Source: JABDPF01 sp036351055 (GTDB taxonomy: Bacteria; Pseudomonadota; Gammaproteobacteria; Xanthomonadales; SZUA-36). From it: DNA of 9,929 nucleotides. Numbering within the stretch: the stretch's first letter is position 1; each line of letters opens with the position of its first letter. This document shows positions 1 to 6,792 of this stretch, piece after piece. The stretch lies in the NCBI GenBank assembly GCA_036351055.1, contig JAZBOH010000116.1:1-9929 (forward strand), in the 5' to 3' direction. The translations under genes and the position numbers were made by a program. The notes under the pieces were generated by a model. It ran no database searches. It saw nothing but the letters and a program-made list of their open reading frames with translations, and was not told where the DNA came from.

Positions 1-117
1 AAAGCCGGTATCGGCGTTCAGTTTGCCGATACCCAGGACGGCGCCCACGCGCGCACCGTGATCGAATCACACCTGGCGACCCAACTCAAGAGCAATATGA
101 GCACGCACACGATGTAG
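1..117 (+). CDS. pilZ: Type IV pilus assembly protein PilZ, C-terminal fragment
   Basis: Only the last 38 codons lie in the window; the gene begins upstream. The frame opens at base 1 and stops with TAG at 115-117. The visible peptide contains AGIGVQF followed by an acidic turn and a final helix, and ends STHTM. That matches the end of the compact single-domain PilZ proteins needed for type IV pilus formation in Pseudomonas and relatives, which end with a very similar THTM tail. In this family PilZ acts in the cytoplasm with the pilus assembly ATPase machinery, and the protein usually lacks the c-di-GMP-binding arginine motif; that motif, if present, would lie outside the window. In many gammaproteobacteria pilZ follows holB and precedes tatD. 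Here the next gene is mgtE, so the usual downstream neighbour is absent. The assignment rests on the conserved tail alone. Confidence 0.82.
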   Translation, partial: KAGIGVQFADTQDGAHARTVIESHLATQLKSNMSTHTM

Positions 118-148
118 TGCTTCGTCCCGGAGTGTTCGGCAACTTCCT

Positions 149-174
149 GCGCGCCGCATCGGCCCGCGTGTTTT
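149..174 (+). terminator. Possible weak terminator after pilZ
   Basis: About 30 nt after the pilZ stop, a GCGC-GCCG arm can pair with a CGGC-GCG arm around a CAT loop, with a small C bulge, and TGTTTT follows. The stem is imperfect and the T-run short, so this is only a candidate. Confidence 0.25.
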
Positions 175-194
175 GGAGCACTCTCATCAGGCTT

Positions 195-371
195 TCAGTC
201 AAACAGGGTCTCTGCCACCGCCAGCGTAGCCAGAACAGGCATGTCCAGCGCCCTGTCGCCGATCGTAAATGCGTGAGAATTTCCGGTGCCCTGTGTTTGC
301 CGGAAAATGCCGGAGTGGCCCTGCCCCGAGCGAATTACCAGGCCGATGGGGCAGGCACGCCGGTGGATAGA
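195..371 (-). pseudogene. Possible gene remnant, antisense to the pilZ-mgtE gap
   Basis: On the minus strand an open frame runs from just after a TGA at 372-374 to a TGA at 195-197, about 58 codons. It has no ATG or GTG near its beginning; the first ATG lies deep inside the frame. Its composition is protein-like, with mostly G or C in third codon positions, a glycine-rich start (IRSGQGHSGIFRQ) and a final amphipathic stretch (MPVLATLAVAETLFD). I do not recognise the family. It could be the C-terminal remnant of a decayed gene, or a chance frame in GC-rich spacer DNA. The same bases also stay open on the plus strand, which weakens the case. Confidence 0.2.
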
Positions 372-388
372 TCAGAGGGATCAATCAA

Positions 389-1750
389 ATGATGACCAGC
401 AATATTTCAGCCCGGGATCAGATTCGCCTGCTGCTTGAATCAGGCAGTACTGGCCCGGTTCTTGACCGGCAACTGGAAAATTTCGATTCGGCCGAACTGC
501 TTCACGCCGTGTTTCAGCTGACAGAAGATGAACAACGCAGGCTGCTCTCTGTCGTTTCCGTCGAGAAAGCGGCGCAACTGGTGGAGGAATTCCCCCATTC
601 TCACGGTGCTGGCCTGATTGAAGACATGCCCGCGCAAGATGCCGCTCCCATCGTCGAAGAAATGGCCAGTAACCACCGCGTCGACCTGCTATCGGAAATG
701 GACCAGCAGGATACAGAGGCGATATTCGAGTACCTCGAAGAGGACGATGTCAAGGAGATCCGCGAACTGATTGCCTATCCGTCGGACGTGGCTGGCGGCC
801 TGATGATGACCGAGTTCGCGACCTACCCGAGGACGGCGATCGTCCGTGACGTAGTGGATGACCTGACCGGACGTGAGGGAGATTATGAATTCCTGACCGT
901 CCATTACATTTATGTTGTGGTCAAGAAGCGTGTGCTGGTCGGTGTGATTCGACTGCGCGACCTGGTCTTCGCTGACCCCGCCGCACGGATCGGAAGCATA
1001 GCAACAAAAGCCAAAACCGTTGCTGCCACGGCATCGCTGAATGAACTGGAACAGTTTTTTGCCGACAACGACATCGCCGCCGTCCCGGTGGTCGACGATA
1101 GAAATCACTTGTTGGGCATTGTGCGCCGCAGGGCCGTGCTCGAGGCATTGAATGAAAAGGCCGAGGCCGACTATTTGAAGGTTGCCGGTATCGTAGGCGG
1201 TGATGAGCTGCGCAGCATGCCGGTTCTGCTCCGCTCCAGGCGCCGTCTGTCCTGGTTAAGCATCAACATCGTGCTGAACATCATCGCCGCGAGCGTCATT
1301 GCGTTCTACGAAGACACCTTGACAGCCGTCATTGCACTGGCTGTTTTCCTGCCCATCGTGTCCGATATGAGCGGTTGTTCCGGCAACCAGGCGGTTGCCG
1401 TGAGCATGCGTGAGCTCACCCTCGGTGCAGCTGAACCCAAGGACGTTATGCGCGTTTTGCGCAAGGAACTGTTGGTAGGCCTGATCAATGGCCTGGCGCT
1501 CGGATCACTGCTCGGTTTCGTCGCCTGGGCCTGGAAAGGTAACTACGTTCTGGGGCTGGTCGTCGGGCTGGCCCTGGCGTTGAATACCGTGCTTGCCGTG
1601 TCCATCGGCGGCACCGTACCGCTGATGTTGAAGCGACTGAAGATAGATCCTGCGGTCGCCTCGGGACCATTGCTGACGACCATTACGGACATGTGCGGCT
1701 TCTTTCTTATCCTGAGCCTTGCGAGCCTTGCGCTGCCCAGCCTGATATAG
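389..1750 (+). CDS. mgtE: Magnesium transporter MgtE
   Basis: A 453-residue inner-membrane Mg2+ channel/transporter of the MgtE family, of normal family length. Residues about 30-135 form the helical MgtE N domain, rich in acidic residues. About 140-255 hold two CBS domains, which in characterised MgtE proteins bind Mg2+ and gate the pore. ADYLKVAGI at 260-268 begins the connecting plug helix. The C-terminal part has five membrane segments at about 287-306, 312-334, 361-383, 387-408 and 425-450. The pore signature appears as LPIVSDMSGCSGNQA (321-335). The last segment carries TTITDMCG with Asp434, equivalent in position to the Mg2+-selecting aspartate of the Thermus protein. ATG codons occur at 389 and 392; the Shine-Dalgarno-like AGAGGGA (374-380) serves either. 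I see no Mg2+ riboswitch in the 271-nt leader, but I could not fold it. No defect is visible. Confidence 0.95.
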   Translation: MMTSNISARDQIRLLLESGSTGPVLDRQLENFDSAELLHAVFQLTEDEQRRLLSVVSVEKAAQLVEEFPHSHGAGLIEDMPAQDAAPIVEEMASNHRVDLLSEMDQQDTEAIFEYLEEDDVKEIRELIAYPSDVAGGLMMTEFATYPRTAIVRDVVDDLTGREGDYEFLTVHYIYVVVKKRVLVGVIRLRDLVFADPAARIGSIATKAKTVAATASLNELEQFFADNDIAAVPVVDDRNHLLGIVRRRAVLEALNEKAEADYLKVAGIVGGDELRSMPVLLRSRRRLSWLSINIVLNIIAASVIAFYEDTLTAVIALAVFLPIVSDMSGCSGNQAVAVSMRELTLGAAEPKDVMRVLRKELLVGLINGLALGSLLGFVAWAWKGNYVLGLVVGLALALNTVLAVSIGGTVPLMLKRLKIDPAVASGPLLTTITDMCGFFLILSLASLALPSLI

Positions 1751-1839
1751 CAGATGCCCAGCCAGCGACTTGTGGCAGAATGGAGTTCAACTTTCGTGAC
1801 CCGGAACATTAAACGCCGTTGAGAAACAGTCCTGAATCC

Positions 1840-2286
1840 ATGCTGACGCTGGGTTGGCGCGAGTGGGTCGGCCTGCCGGAACTCGGCATACCCGCCGTCA
1901 AGGCCAAGGTTGACACCGGGGCCAGGACCTCTGCATTGCACGCTTTTGAGGTCTGGCCGTTGTCCGAAAACGGTGTTCAGCGCGTCCAGTTCAAGATCCA
2001 CCCGCTGCAAAAAGACAGCGATACCGTGATTGTCTGCACGGCCGATGTACTGGATGAACGAACGGTGACCGATTCGGGCGGCCACCGGGAGAAGCGCTGG
2101 GTGATCGAAACCCTGCTTTCCATTGGTCCTCACCGATGGCCGATTGAGATGACGCTGACAGCGCGTGAAAACATGCTGTTCCGAATGTTACTTGGCCGCA
2201 CCGCGTTCAAAGGACGGGCGACGGTAGACCCCTCGAGGTCCTACCTGGTCGGCAAGAAGAAACGCGGTCAAGGCAAGGGAGCCTGA
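1840..2286 (+). CDS. RimK-associated retropepsin-like protein (ATP-dependent zinc protease family, RimB-like)
   Basis: A small soluble protein, 148 residues from the ATG at 1840 or 155 from a TTG at 1819. I prefer the ATG because the domain begins immediately after it (LTLGWREWV); neither start has a strong ribosome-binding site. The hallmark is VDTGARTSALHA near residues 24-35: the DTG triad of retropepsin-like aspartic proteases, with Asp25 the presumed catalytic residue. Near the C-terminus LLGRTAF and VDPSRSYLVG complete the family pattern. Databases often call this family 'ATP-dependent zinc protease' or 'RimK/LysX-associated'; in pseudomonads a member is named RimB and encoded with rimK. 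Here the M14-like gene starts 5 nt downstream and rimK follows, which supports a role in the RimK pathway. Its substrate is unknown. Its start lies 89 nt after mgtE, so it may have its own promoter; I see only weak candidates. Confidence 0.85.
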   Translation: MLTLGWREWVGLPELGIPAVKAKVDTGARTSALHAFEVWPLSENGVQRVQFKIHPLQKDSDTVIVCTADVLDERTVTDSGGHREKRWVIETLLSIGPHRWPIEMTLTARENMLFRMLLGRTAFKGRATVDPSRSYLVGKKKRGQGKGA

Positions 2287-2291
2287 ACACA

Positions 2292-3335
2292 ATGACATCG
2301 AACGAAGCGATTACCATCGGCGACACCGTGGTTTTCCCGGGTCAGCGCGTCAACATCAACCTGCCGGTTGGTGATCTCTATACCGCCACCCAGCTATCCA
2401 TGCCCATGCAGGTCGTCTGCGGGCGCAACAGCGGGCCGACCCTGTTCGTATCGGCCGCGATACACGGTGACGAACTGAATGGTGTTGAGATCATCCGCCG
2501 CCTGCTCAAACGGAAAGCACTTAAGTCCATTCGCGGGACCCTGCTTGCCGTGCCGATCGTCAACGTGCACGGATTTCTCAACCAATCGCGGTATTTGCCC
2601 GACAGGCGCGATCTCAACCGTTCGTTTCCGGGCAGCGCCAGGGGGTCGATTGCCGCCCGCCTGGCAAGAACATTTTTCAGCGAGGTCGTGTCAAAAGCGG
2701 ACTACGGGATCGACCTGCACACGGGCGCCATCAACCGCAGGAACCTGCCCCAGATTCGCGGCAACCTGGACGATGCGAAGACGCTCGAACTGGCCAATGC
2801 GTTCGGCGTTCCTGTCATCGTCAATGCCAATATTCGAGACGGTTCGCTGCGCGCCAGCGCCGCCGAGATGGGCATGCCGATGCTGATATACGAGGCGGGC
2901 GAGGCTTTGCGTTTCGATGAACTCAGTATCCGGGCGGGGTTGAGAGGCATTACCCAGGTCATGCGCACCATCGGCATGCTGCCCAGGCTTCGCCGGCCTA
3001 CCAGGGCCGTCAGCCCGGTGCTGGCCCGTGCCACCAGTTGGGTGCGCGCGCCGGCGAGCGGAATCGTGAGTGACAAGGTCGAGCTGGGAAGCACGGTCGC
3101 AAAGGGACAGCGCCTGGCGACCATTGGCGATCCGCTGGGAACCCATGAAGAAACCGCCACCGCGCCGTTCGATGGCATTATCATTGGTATGAACAGGCTT
3201 CCTCTGGCGCACGAGGGCGACGCCCTGTTCAATGTCGCAGCATTCAGAAACATTGCAAAAGCCGAGGGCCGTGTCGAGGAGTTTGCGGCGATCATTGACC
3301 CGCCGCCGCAGCCCGTTGGAGAAAACTCCGGCTGA
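2292..3335 (+). CDS. Succinylglutamate desuccinylase/aspartoacylase-family metallohydrolase (M14 fold)
   Basis: A 347-residue zinc hydrolase of the AstE/AspA branch of the M14 carboxypeptidase fold. Zinc ligands are visible as His58 and Glu61 (AAIHGDELNG) and His143 (DLHTG). The substrate-binding stretch DLNRSFPG (107-114) holds an N-R pair typical of the family, and YEAGE (200-204) supplies the likely catalytic glutamate. Residues about 248-318 form a second, glycine-rich beta domain (VRAPASGIVSDKVELGSTV onward) resembling the barrel-sandwich lipoyl-like domain found at the end of many relatives. Family members remove acyl or amino-acyl groups from small amide substrates; the physiological substrate of this branch is uncertain. 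There is no signal peptide, so it should be cytoplasmic. It begins 5 nt after the retropepsin-like gene, with AAGGGAG at 2275-2281 as ribosome-binding site, and precedes rimK by 48 nt. It is not an arginine-catabolic AstE by context, since no ast genes are nearby. Confidence 0.88.
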   Translation: MTSNEAITIGDTVVFPGQRVNINLPVGDLYTATQLSMPMQVVCGRNSGPTLFVSAAIHGDELNGVEIIRRLLKRKALKSIRGTLLAVPIVNVHGFLNQSRYLPDRRDLNRSFPGSARGSIAARLARTFFSEVVSKADYGIDLHTGAINRRNLPQIRGNLDDAKTLELANAFGVPVIVNANIRDGSLRASAAEMGMPMLIYEAGEALRFDELSIRAGLRGITQVMRTIGMLPRLRRPTRAVSPVLARATSWVRAPASGIVSDKVELGSTVAKGQRLATIGDPLGTHEETATAPFDGIIIGMNRLPLAHEGDALFNVAAFRNIAKAEGRVEEFAAIIDPPPQPVGENSG

Positions 3336-3383
3336 ACCAACAGAGCCGTCAGACGCTACCGGATCACGCATAAGGAACACCCT

Positions 3384-4289
3384 ATGAAAATTGGAGTTTT
3401 ATCAACCAACGCGAACCTTTATTCAACGCGCCGACTGATTGAGGCAGGAAAAGAACGTGGGCATGAAATGCCGATCATCAATCATCGCCGGTGCTACATG
3501 AACATCACCAGCCATAACCCGGGTATCCACTACAAGGGATCACCCATCGAGGGGGTGGATGCGATCATTCCACGCATCGGGGCGTCGGTTTCATTCTATG
3601 GCACGGCCGTTGTCCGCCAGTTCGAAATGATGGGCGTCTACTCCGTCAACGAATCAGTGGCCATTACCCGCTCACGCGACAAGCTGCGCGCCTCGCAGCT
3701 CCTGGCGCGAAGGGGAATCGGTTTGCCGGTTACCGGCTTTGCGAACTCACCCGACGATACCGATGACTTGCTCGAATTTGTCGGCGGTGCGCCGGTCGTG
3801 ATCAAGTTGCTCGAAGGCACACAGGGGGTTGGCGTGGTGCTCGCGGAGACCAAGAAGGCCGCCGAGAGCGTTATCGAGGCCTTTAGAGGCCTCAAGGCCA
3901 ATTTCATGGTGCAGGAATTTATCAAGGAGGCTGGCGGCGCGGATATACGCTGCCTGGTCATCGGTGACAAGGTTGTCGCCTCGATGATACGCCAGGGCAA
4001 GGAAGGTGAATTTCGTTCCAATCTTCATCGTGGCGGTTCGGCCAAGCTGATCAGGATAACGCCCGAGGAACGTTCCACGGCGGTCCGTTCGGCCCGGATC
4101 ATGGGGCTCAATGTGGCCGGAGTGGATCTGCTGCGGTCCAACCACGGTCCCGTGGTGATGGAAGTCAACTCCAGTCCCGGGCTCGAAGGTATCGAAAATG
4201 CGACCGGGAAAGACGTGGCTGGCCTGATCATCGAATTTATCGAGAAAAACGCGCGGCGCGGCAGAACCAGTACACGGGGCAGGGGGTGA
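3384..4289 (+). CDS. rimK: Ribosomal protein S6--L-glutamate ligase RimK
   Basis: A 301-residue ATP-grasp ligase that adds glutamate residues to the C-terminus of ribosomal protein S6, and in vitro can make poly-alpha-glutamate in related enzymes. It aligns with E. coli RimK essentially without gaps: IHYKG at 48-52, PRIG at 63-66, SRDKL ending at Lys100 and VIKLLEGTQGVGVVLAET around Lys141, both ATP-contacting lysines. QEFIKEAGGADIRCLV (177-192), FRSNLHRGG (210-218), Asp248 in AGVDLL, and Glu260 and Asn262 in MEVNSSPGLEGIE provide the metal and substrate sites. The C-terminal tail after about residue 290 is basic and unconserved. AAGGA at 3372-3376 is a good ribosome-binding site 7 nt before the ATG. 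It is the third gene of a cassette with two hydrolase-like genes, rather than sitting beside nfsA as in E. coli. Confidence 0.95.
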   Translation: MKIGVLSTNANLYSTRRLIEAGKERGHEMPIINHRRCYMNITSHNPGIHYKGSPIEGVDAIIPRIGASVSFYGTAVVRQFEMMGVYSVNESVAITRSRDKLRASQLLARRGIGLPVTGFANSPDDTDDLLEFVGGAPVVIKLLEGTQGVGVVLAETKKAAESVIEAFRGLKANFMVQEFIKEAGGADIRCLVIGDKVVASMIRQGKEGEFRSNLHRGGSAKLIRITPEERSTAVRSARIMGLNVAGVDLLRSNHGPVVMEVNSSPGLEGIENATGKDVAGLIIEFIEKNARRGRTSTRGRG

Positions 4290-4342
4290 CAGTCAACATC
4301 ATGGGCGACAAGGCTGCCGGCCATTAAAGGAAACCGGATCAA

Positions 4343-4870
4343 ATGGAGACTTTTGCCCCGGCTCGAGAGTTTGTAGAGAATCCGCGATTCAGGTCTGACC
4401 GGGACGATATCCTGGGAAACCTGGTCTTGCACAGCATCGACCCACCGATCCGGGAACTCGTGGCGCGCCTGTCAGCGTTGCCCTGCTGCTTTACCCTACA
4501 AAGCTGCTACGGGCATTTTGTTTGCCCGGCACAGCCGGCGCTGGACAACCTCGAACCTGTTCCTGCCGACGCCACTGGCCCGGTCCGTTACAGGATTGCC
4601 TACATGGCTTTTTGTCTCGAGAACAGCAAGTCCGGCAGAGCCTTTCGCAAAGCGCTCGAGCAGATCACGGTCATAGACACTGACTATATCCAATTCGGCT
4701 CGCCCGGATGGTTCTGGGAGCGTTACAAGAACTCCTATGCGCTTCAGGTTGAGCCGCCCGCGTTCGTAAACGAAGATGCCGTGACAGTCGACCATGGTGA
4801 GGCCCGCCACGTACAGTGGGTCAGGGACCGTTTCTTCGCTGCGCTCACAGAACTGTCAATGGAAAACTAG
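4343..4870 (+). CDS. Conserved-looking protein of unknown function
   Basis: A 175-residue soluble protein with no signal peptide or membrane segment. I do not recognise the family with certainty. It is probably real: AAAGGA (4326-4331) precedes the ATG, the codon use matches its neighbours, and the reading frame fills the space between rimK and the convergent aminotransferase gene. Visible features are DPPIRELVARLSALP (33-47), a short motif SCYGHF (54-59), five cysteines (48, 49, 55, 61, 91), YMAFCLENS (87-95), YIQFGSPGWFWE (115-126) and NSYALQVEP (130-138). The string 'IR-L---L--LP--FT--SC-GH' resembles the start of TYW3-type tRNA methyltransferases (IRPLI...SSCSGR), but the key Arg is His and the later motifs do not clearly fit, so the likeness is only a lead. 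It starts 53 nt after rimK and could share its transcript. Confidence 0.8.
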   Translation: METFAPAREFVENPRFRSDRDDILGNLVLHSIDPPIRELVARLSALPCCFTLQSCYGHFVCPAQPALDNLEPVPADATGPVRYRIAYMAFCLENSKSGRAFRKALEQITVIDTDYIQFGSPGWFWERYKNSYALQVEPPAFVNEDAVTVDHGEARHVQWVRDRFFAALTELSMEN

Positions 4871-4884
4871 GCTGCTTGACAAGA

Positions 4885-6006
4885 TCACTGCAAGCGCAAT
4901 AAATCGAGGAAGACTTCCAGTTCATTGTGTCCCTGGTAAAAATGCGGTGACAGGCGCACGGAGCGGCCTCTTACGGCGCAACTGACGCCCTTTTTCTGCA
5001 TGGCGCGATAGATTTCCTCCGGTGTAAGCCGTTCGTGTACGAATCTTACGATTCCCGAGCGGCGTTTGGGTTCGGACCGGCTGGTGATCCGCACACCGGG
5101 GATCAGCGGCAGGTTTTCGAGCAGGAAGTCCGTGTTGCCCAGAACACCTGCAGCGACCCGGTCCATGCCCGTCTCAAGGAACATGGCCACCGAGGCATGC
5201 AATGCGGCCTGGCCGATGGAATTGGGTGAGCCGGCCTCGAAACGCGTCGCGGTGGCCGATGGTTCCCATTGCTCGCGCTGGAAGTCCCAGTAGCGGTCAA
5301 CCATGTGCCAGCCCCGTTGTAACAGCTTCAGGCGCGGTCGCAGTTCCTCGCGGCAGTAGAACACGGCGATCCCTTCCGGGCCCAGCAGCCATTTATGCGC
5401 GTCGGCTGCGAGAAAGTCGATGTTTGAGCGTTCGACATCGATGGGCAGCGCGCCCAACTGCTGGATGGCGTCTACGAAAAACAGCACACCCCTCTCTCGG
5501 CACGCGTGTCCGAGGCGGTCGAGGTCAAGCCGGAAGCCATCGCTCCATTGCACCGAGCTGACCGTGAGCAGGCGTGTATTCTCGTCCATGGCGTCGACCA
5601 GCGCCTGTTCCGCATCTTCTGCCTGGCGGATATCCACCTCCCGGGCTTGCACACCGCGCTCAGCCTGGGCCAGCCAGGGCAGGCGGTTGGAGGGAAATTC
5701 CTCCGCCGGCAGTACCACGTTGTCGCCTTTCTGCCAGTCGAGCCCCCAGGCGACCATGCTGATGCCTTCCGTGGTGTTTTTGAGCAGGGCGATGTCGTCC
5801 GGGGAGGCGGCGCCGGTCAGGCGGGCCAGGTATTCACGTAGCTGGTGGTCGCGCTCGATCCATTGCAGGTAGTTATTGGAGCCATGCCGCATGTTCTCGT
5901 CGGCGAAGGCCTGTGCCGCTTCAGCCGTGCAGCGCGGCCAGGGGCCGACGGCGGCATGGTTGAGATAAGGCGAGGCGTGCTCGAGTATCGGGAATTGAGA
6001 ATGCAT
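4885..6006 (-). CDS. Aminotransferase class V-fold PLP-dependent enzyme (cysteine desulfurase-like)
   Basis: A 373-residue cytoplasmic fold-type I PLP enzyme, full length for class V. From the N-terminus: YLNHAAVGPWP (14-24), the usual opening where the substrate-side loop begins; NTTEGI (77-82), which grips the PLP phosphate; SVQWSDGFRLDLDRL (151-165); FFVDAIQQLGALPID (176-190) with Asp179 pairing to the pyridine nitrogen and Gln182 near the PLP ring; and ADAHKWLLGPEGI (201-213) with Lys205 as the Schiff-base lysine. RFEAGSPNS (255-263) is the later conserved loop, and RGRSVRLSPHFY (346-357) holds the carboxylate-binding arginine. I see no cysteine in a mobile desulfurase loop, and there are no isc or suf genes nearby, so a true cysteine desulfurase role is doubtful; an isopenicillin-epimerase-like or other class V activity is equally possible. 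No strong ribosome-binding site precedes the ATG. Its stop lies 14 nt from the end of the convergent gene. Confidence 0.9.
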   Translation of the reverse strand: MHSQFPILEHASPYLNHAAVGPWPRCTAEAAQAFADENMRHGSNNYLQWIERDHQLREYLARLTGAASPDDIALLKNTTEGISMVAWGLDWQKGDNVVLPAEEFPSNRLPWLAQAERGVQAREVDIRQAEDAEQALVDAMDENTRLLTVSSVQWSDGFRLDLDRLGHACRERGVLFFVDAIQQLGALPIDVERSNIDFLAADAHKWLLGPEGIAVFYCREELRPRLKLLQRGWHMVDRYWDFQREQWEPSATATRFEAGSPNSIGQAALHASVAMFLETGMDRVAAGVLGNTDFLLENLPLIPGVRITSRSEPKRRSGIVRFVHERLTPEEIYRAMQKKGVSCAVRGRSVRLSPHFYQGHNELEVFLDLLRLQ

Positions 6007-6154
6007 TTTAACGAGCCATGGGAACGATAGGTGAGAAGAATGCCAGCCGCGCGATGACCCGTCCAGTCAAGGCCTGAACAACAGGCGCTCTGGCCGCAAC
6101 AAGCCGAACCTCCCGGCTGGTTGATTAGTCCGGTTCCACCCTCTCCCGTTTGCG

Positions 6155-6167
6155 TATAATGACGGCA
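6155..6167 (+). promoter_or_regulatory. Candidate -10 box for a leaderless transcript
   Basis: A perfect TATAAT lies at 6155-6160, and the ATG of the ankyrin gene begins 7 nt after its last base, so the expected transcription start falls on or next to the start codon. The -35 region is poor (GTTCCA at 6133-6138 with a 16-nt spacer, three matches to TTGACA). No Shine-Dalgarno sequence exists between the box and the ATG. Confidence 0.5.
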
Positions 6168-6730
6168 TGAAAATTAAAATGCTGTTGCTGGCCCTGCTTT
6201 GGGCATTGAGTGGGCCGGTTGCGGCCCAGAGCGCGCCTCCGCAAATCACCCTGGAAGCAGCGTTTCTCGATATGGCCTATAACGGGAACCTCGCGGCGGT
6301 GCGGGAATTCGTTTCCAAGGGCACACCGGTTGACTCGACCATCGCCGACAACAGCACCGCGCTGATGTGGGCGGCTTTCAACGGCCACACCGCGGTAGCC
6401 GCCTACCTGCTGGAACAGGGCGCCACTGTTGACGGAAAAGACGCCAATGGCCGGACGGCCCTGTTGTATGCGTCCAGCGGGCCTTACCCCGATACCGTGG
6501 GCCTGCTTCTGCGAAACGGCGCTGATGTCAATGTCCAGGGCAAAGCCGAGGGCTTTACGGCATTGATGATGGCGGCCTCGGAAGGCCAGTTGGAAGTAGC
6601 CCGCGTGCTGCTTCTGCATGGCGCAGCGGTCGATTTGATCGACAAGGATGGGGATACGGCCAAAAAATTCGCACGGGAGAATGGTCATACCGAGATGCTG
6701 ACGCTACTGGAGAGTCAGCCGCTTAAATAG
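6167..6730 (+). CDS. Secreted ankyrin-repeat protein
   Basis: A 187-residue protein with an N-terminal signal peptide: KIK, a hydrophobic core LLLALLWAL, and a likely cleavage after VAA or AQS near residues 20-22, so the mature protein should be periplasmic or outer. The rest is ankyrin repeats: a divergent first one about 30-58, then about 62-91 (TALMWAAFNGHTAVAAYLL), 95-124 (TALLYASS with an irregular loop, then VGLLLRNGADVN), 129-158 (TALMMAASEGQLEVARVLL) and a C-terminal capping repeat to 187. Ankyrin repeats bind proteins; no catalytic part is present, and the partner is unknown. The short two-to-five-repeat secreted form occurs in many proteobacteria, sometimes next to catalase genes, but none is visible here. 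It has its own promoter candidate and no ribosome-binding site. A second in-frame ATG at residue 5 also lacks one, so the first is kept. The gene stands alone, 129 nt from the next. Confidence 0.9.
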   Translation: MKIKMLLLALLWALSGPVAAQSAPPQITLEAAFLDMAYNGNLAAVREFVSKGTPVDSTIADNSTALMWAAFNGHTAVAAYLLEQGATVDGKDANGRTALLYASSGPYPDTVGLLLRNGADVNVQGKAEGFTALMMAASEGQLEVARVLLLHGAAVDLIDKDGDTAKKFARENGHTEMLTLLESQPLK

Positions 6731-6792
6731 GACTCTCCACCCGGTTGAAGCTTTCTGCGGTCGAACAGGGAACCACTCGAAGGGCAGCATCA

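Noticed and set aside
117..392. Plus-strand open frame of 91 codons over the pilZ-mgtE gap
   Set aside because: It starts on a TTG-like codon inside the pilZ stop, has no ribosome-binding site, is rich in Arg and Cys as GC-rich spacer frames are, and runs into the mgtE start.
1772..1790. Possible sigma-54 promoter before the RimK cassette (TGGCAG followed by TTC)
   Set aside because: The GG is present, but the required GC ten bases later is TT, so the -12 element fails.
1786..1814. Sigma-70-like pair TTCAAC / TTAAAC with 17-nt spacing upstream of the retropepsin-like gene
   Set aside because: The -10 element matches at only three of six positions; too weak to list as a promoter.
1543..2133. 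Long minus-strand frame of 196 codons
   Set aside because: It lies antisense across the end of mgtE and most of the retropepsin-like gene, both strongly supported by motifs; it shows no family features.
2691..3380. Minus-strand frames of 229 and 212 codons
   Set aside because: Both are shadows of the M14-like gene, whose zinc motifs and ribosome-binding site are convincing.
6067..6249. Minus-strand 60-codon frame with a GWNRTN peptide, suggesting a tRNA nearby
   Set aside because: This peptide recalls spurious frames annotated beside tRNA genes, so I looked for a cloverleaf on both strands from 6060 to 6166. I found only a short GCCTG-AACAA-CAGGC hairpin and a GAACC/GGTTC pair, not a tRNA.
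6125..6688. Minus-strand frame of 187 codons
   Set aside because: Antisense to the ankyrin gene and almost equal in extent; the plus-strand frame has a signal peptide and clear ankyrin repeats.
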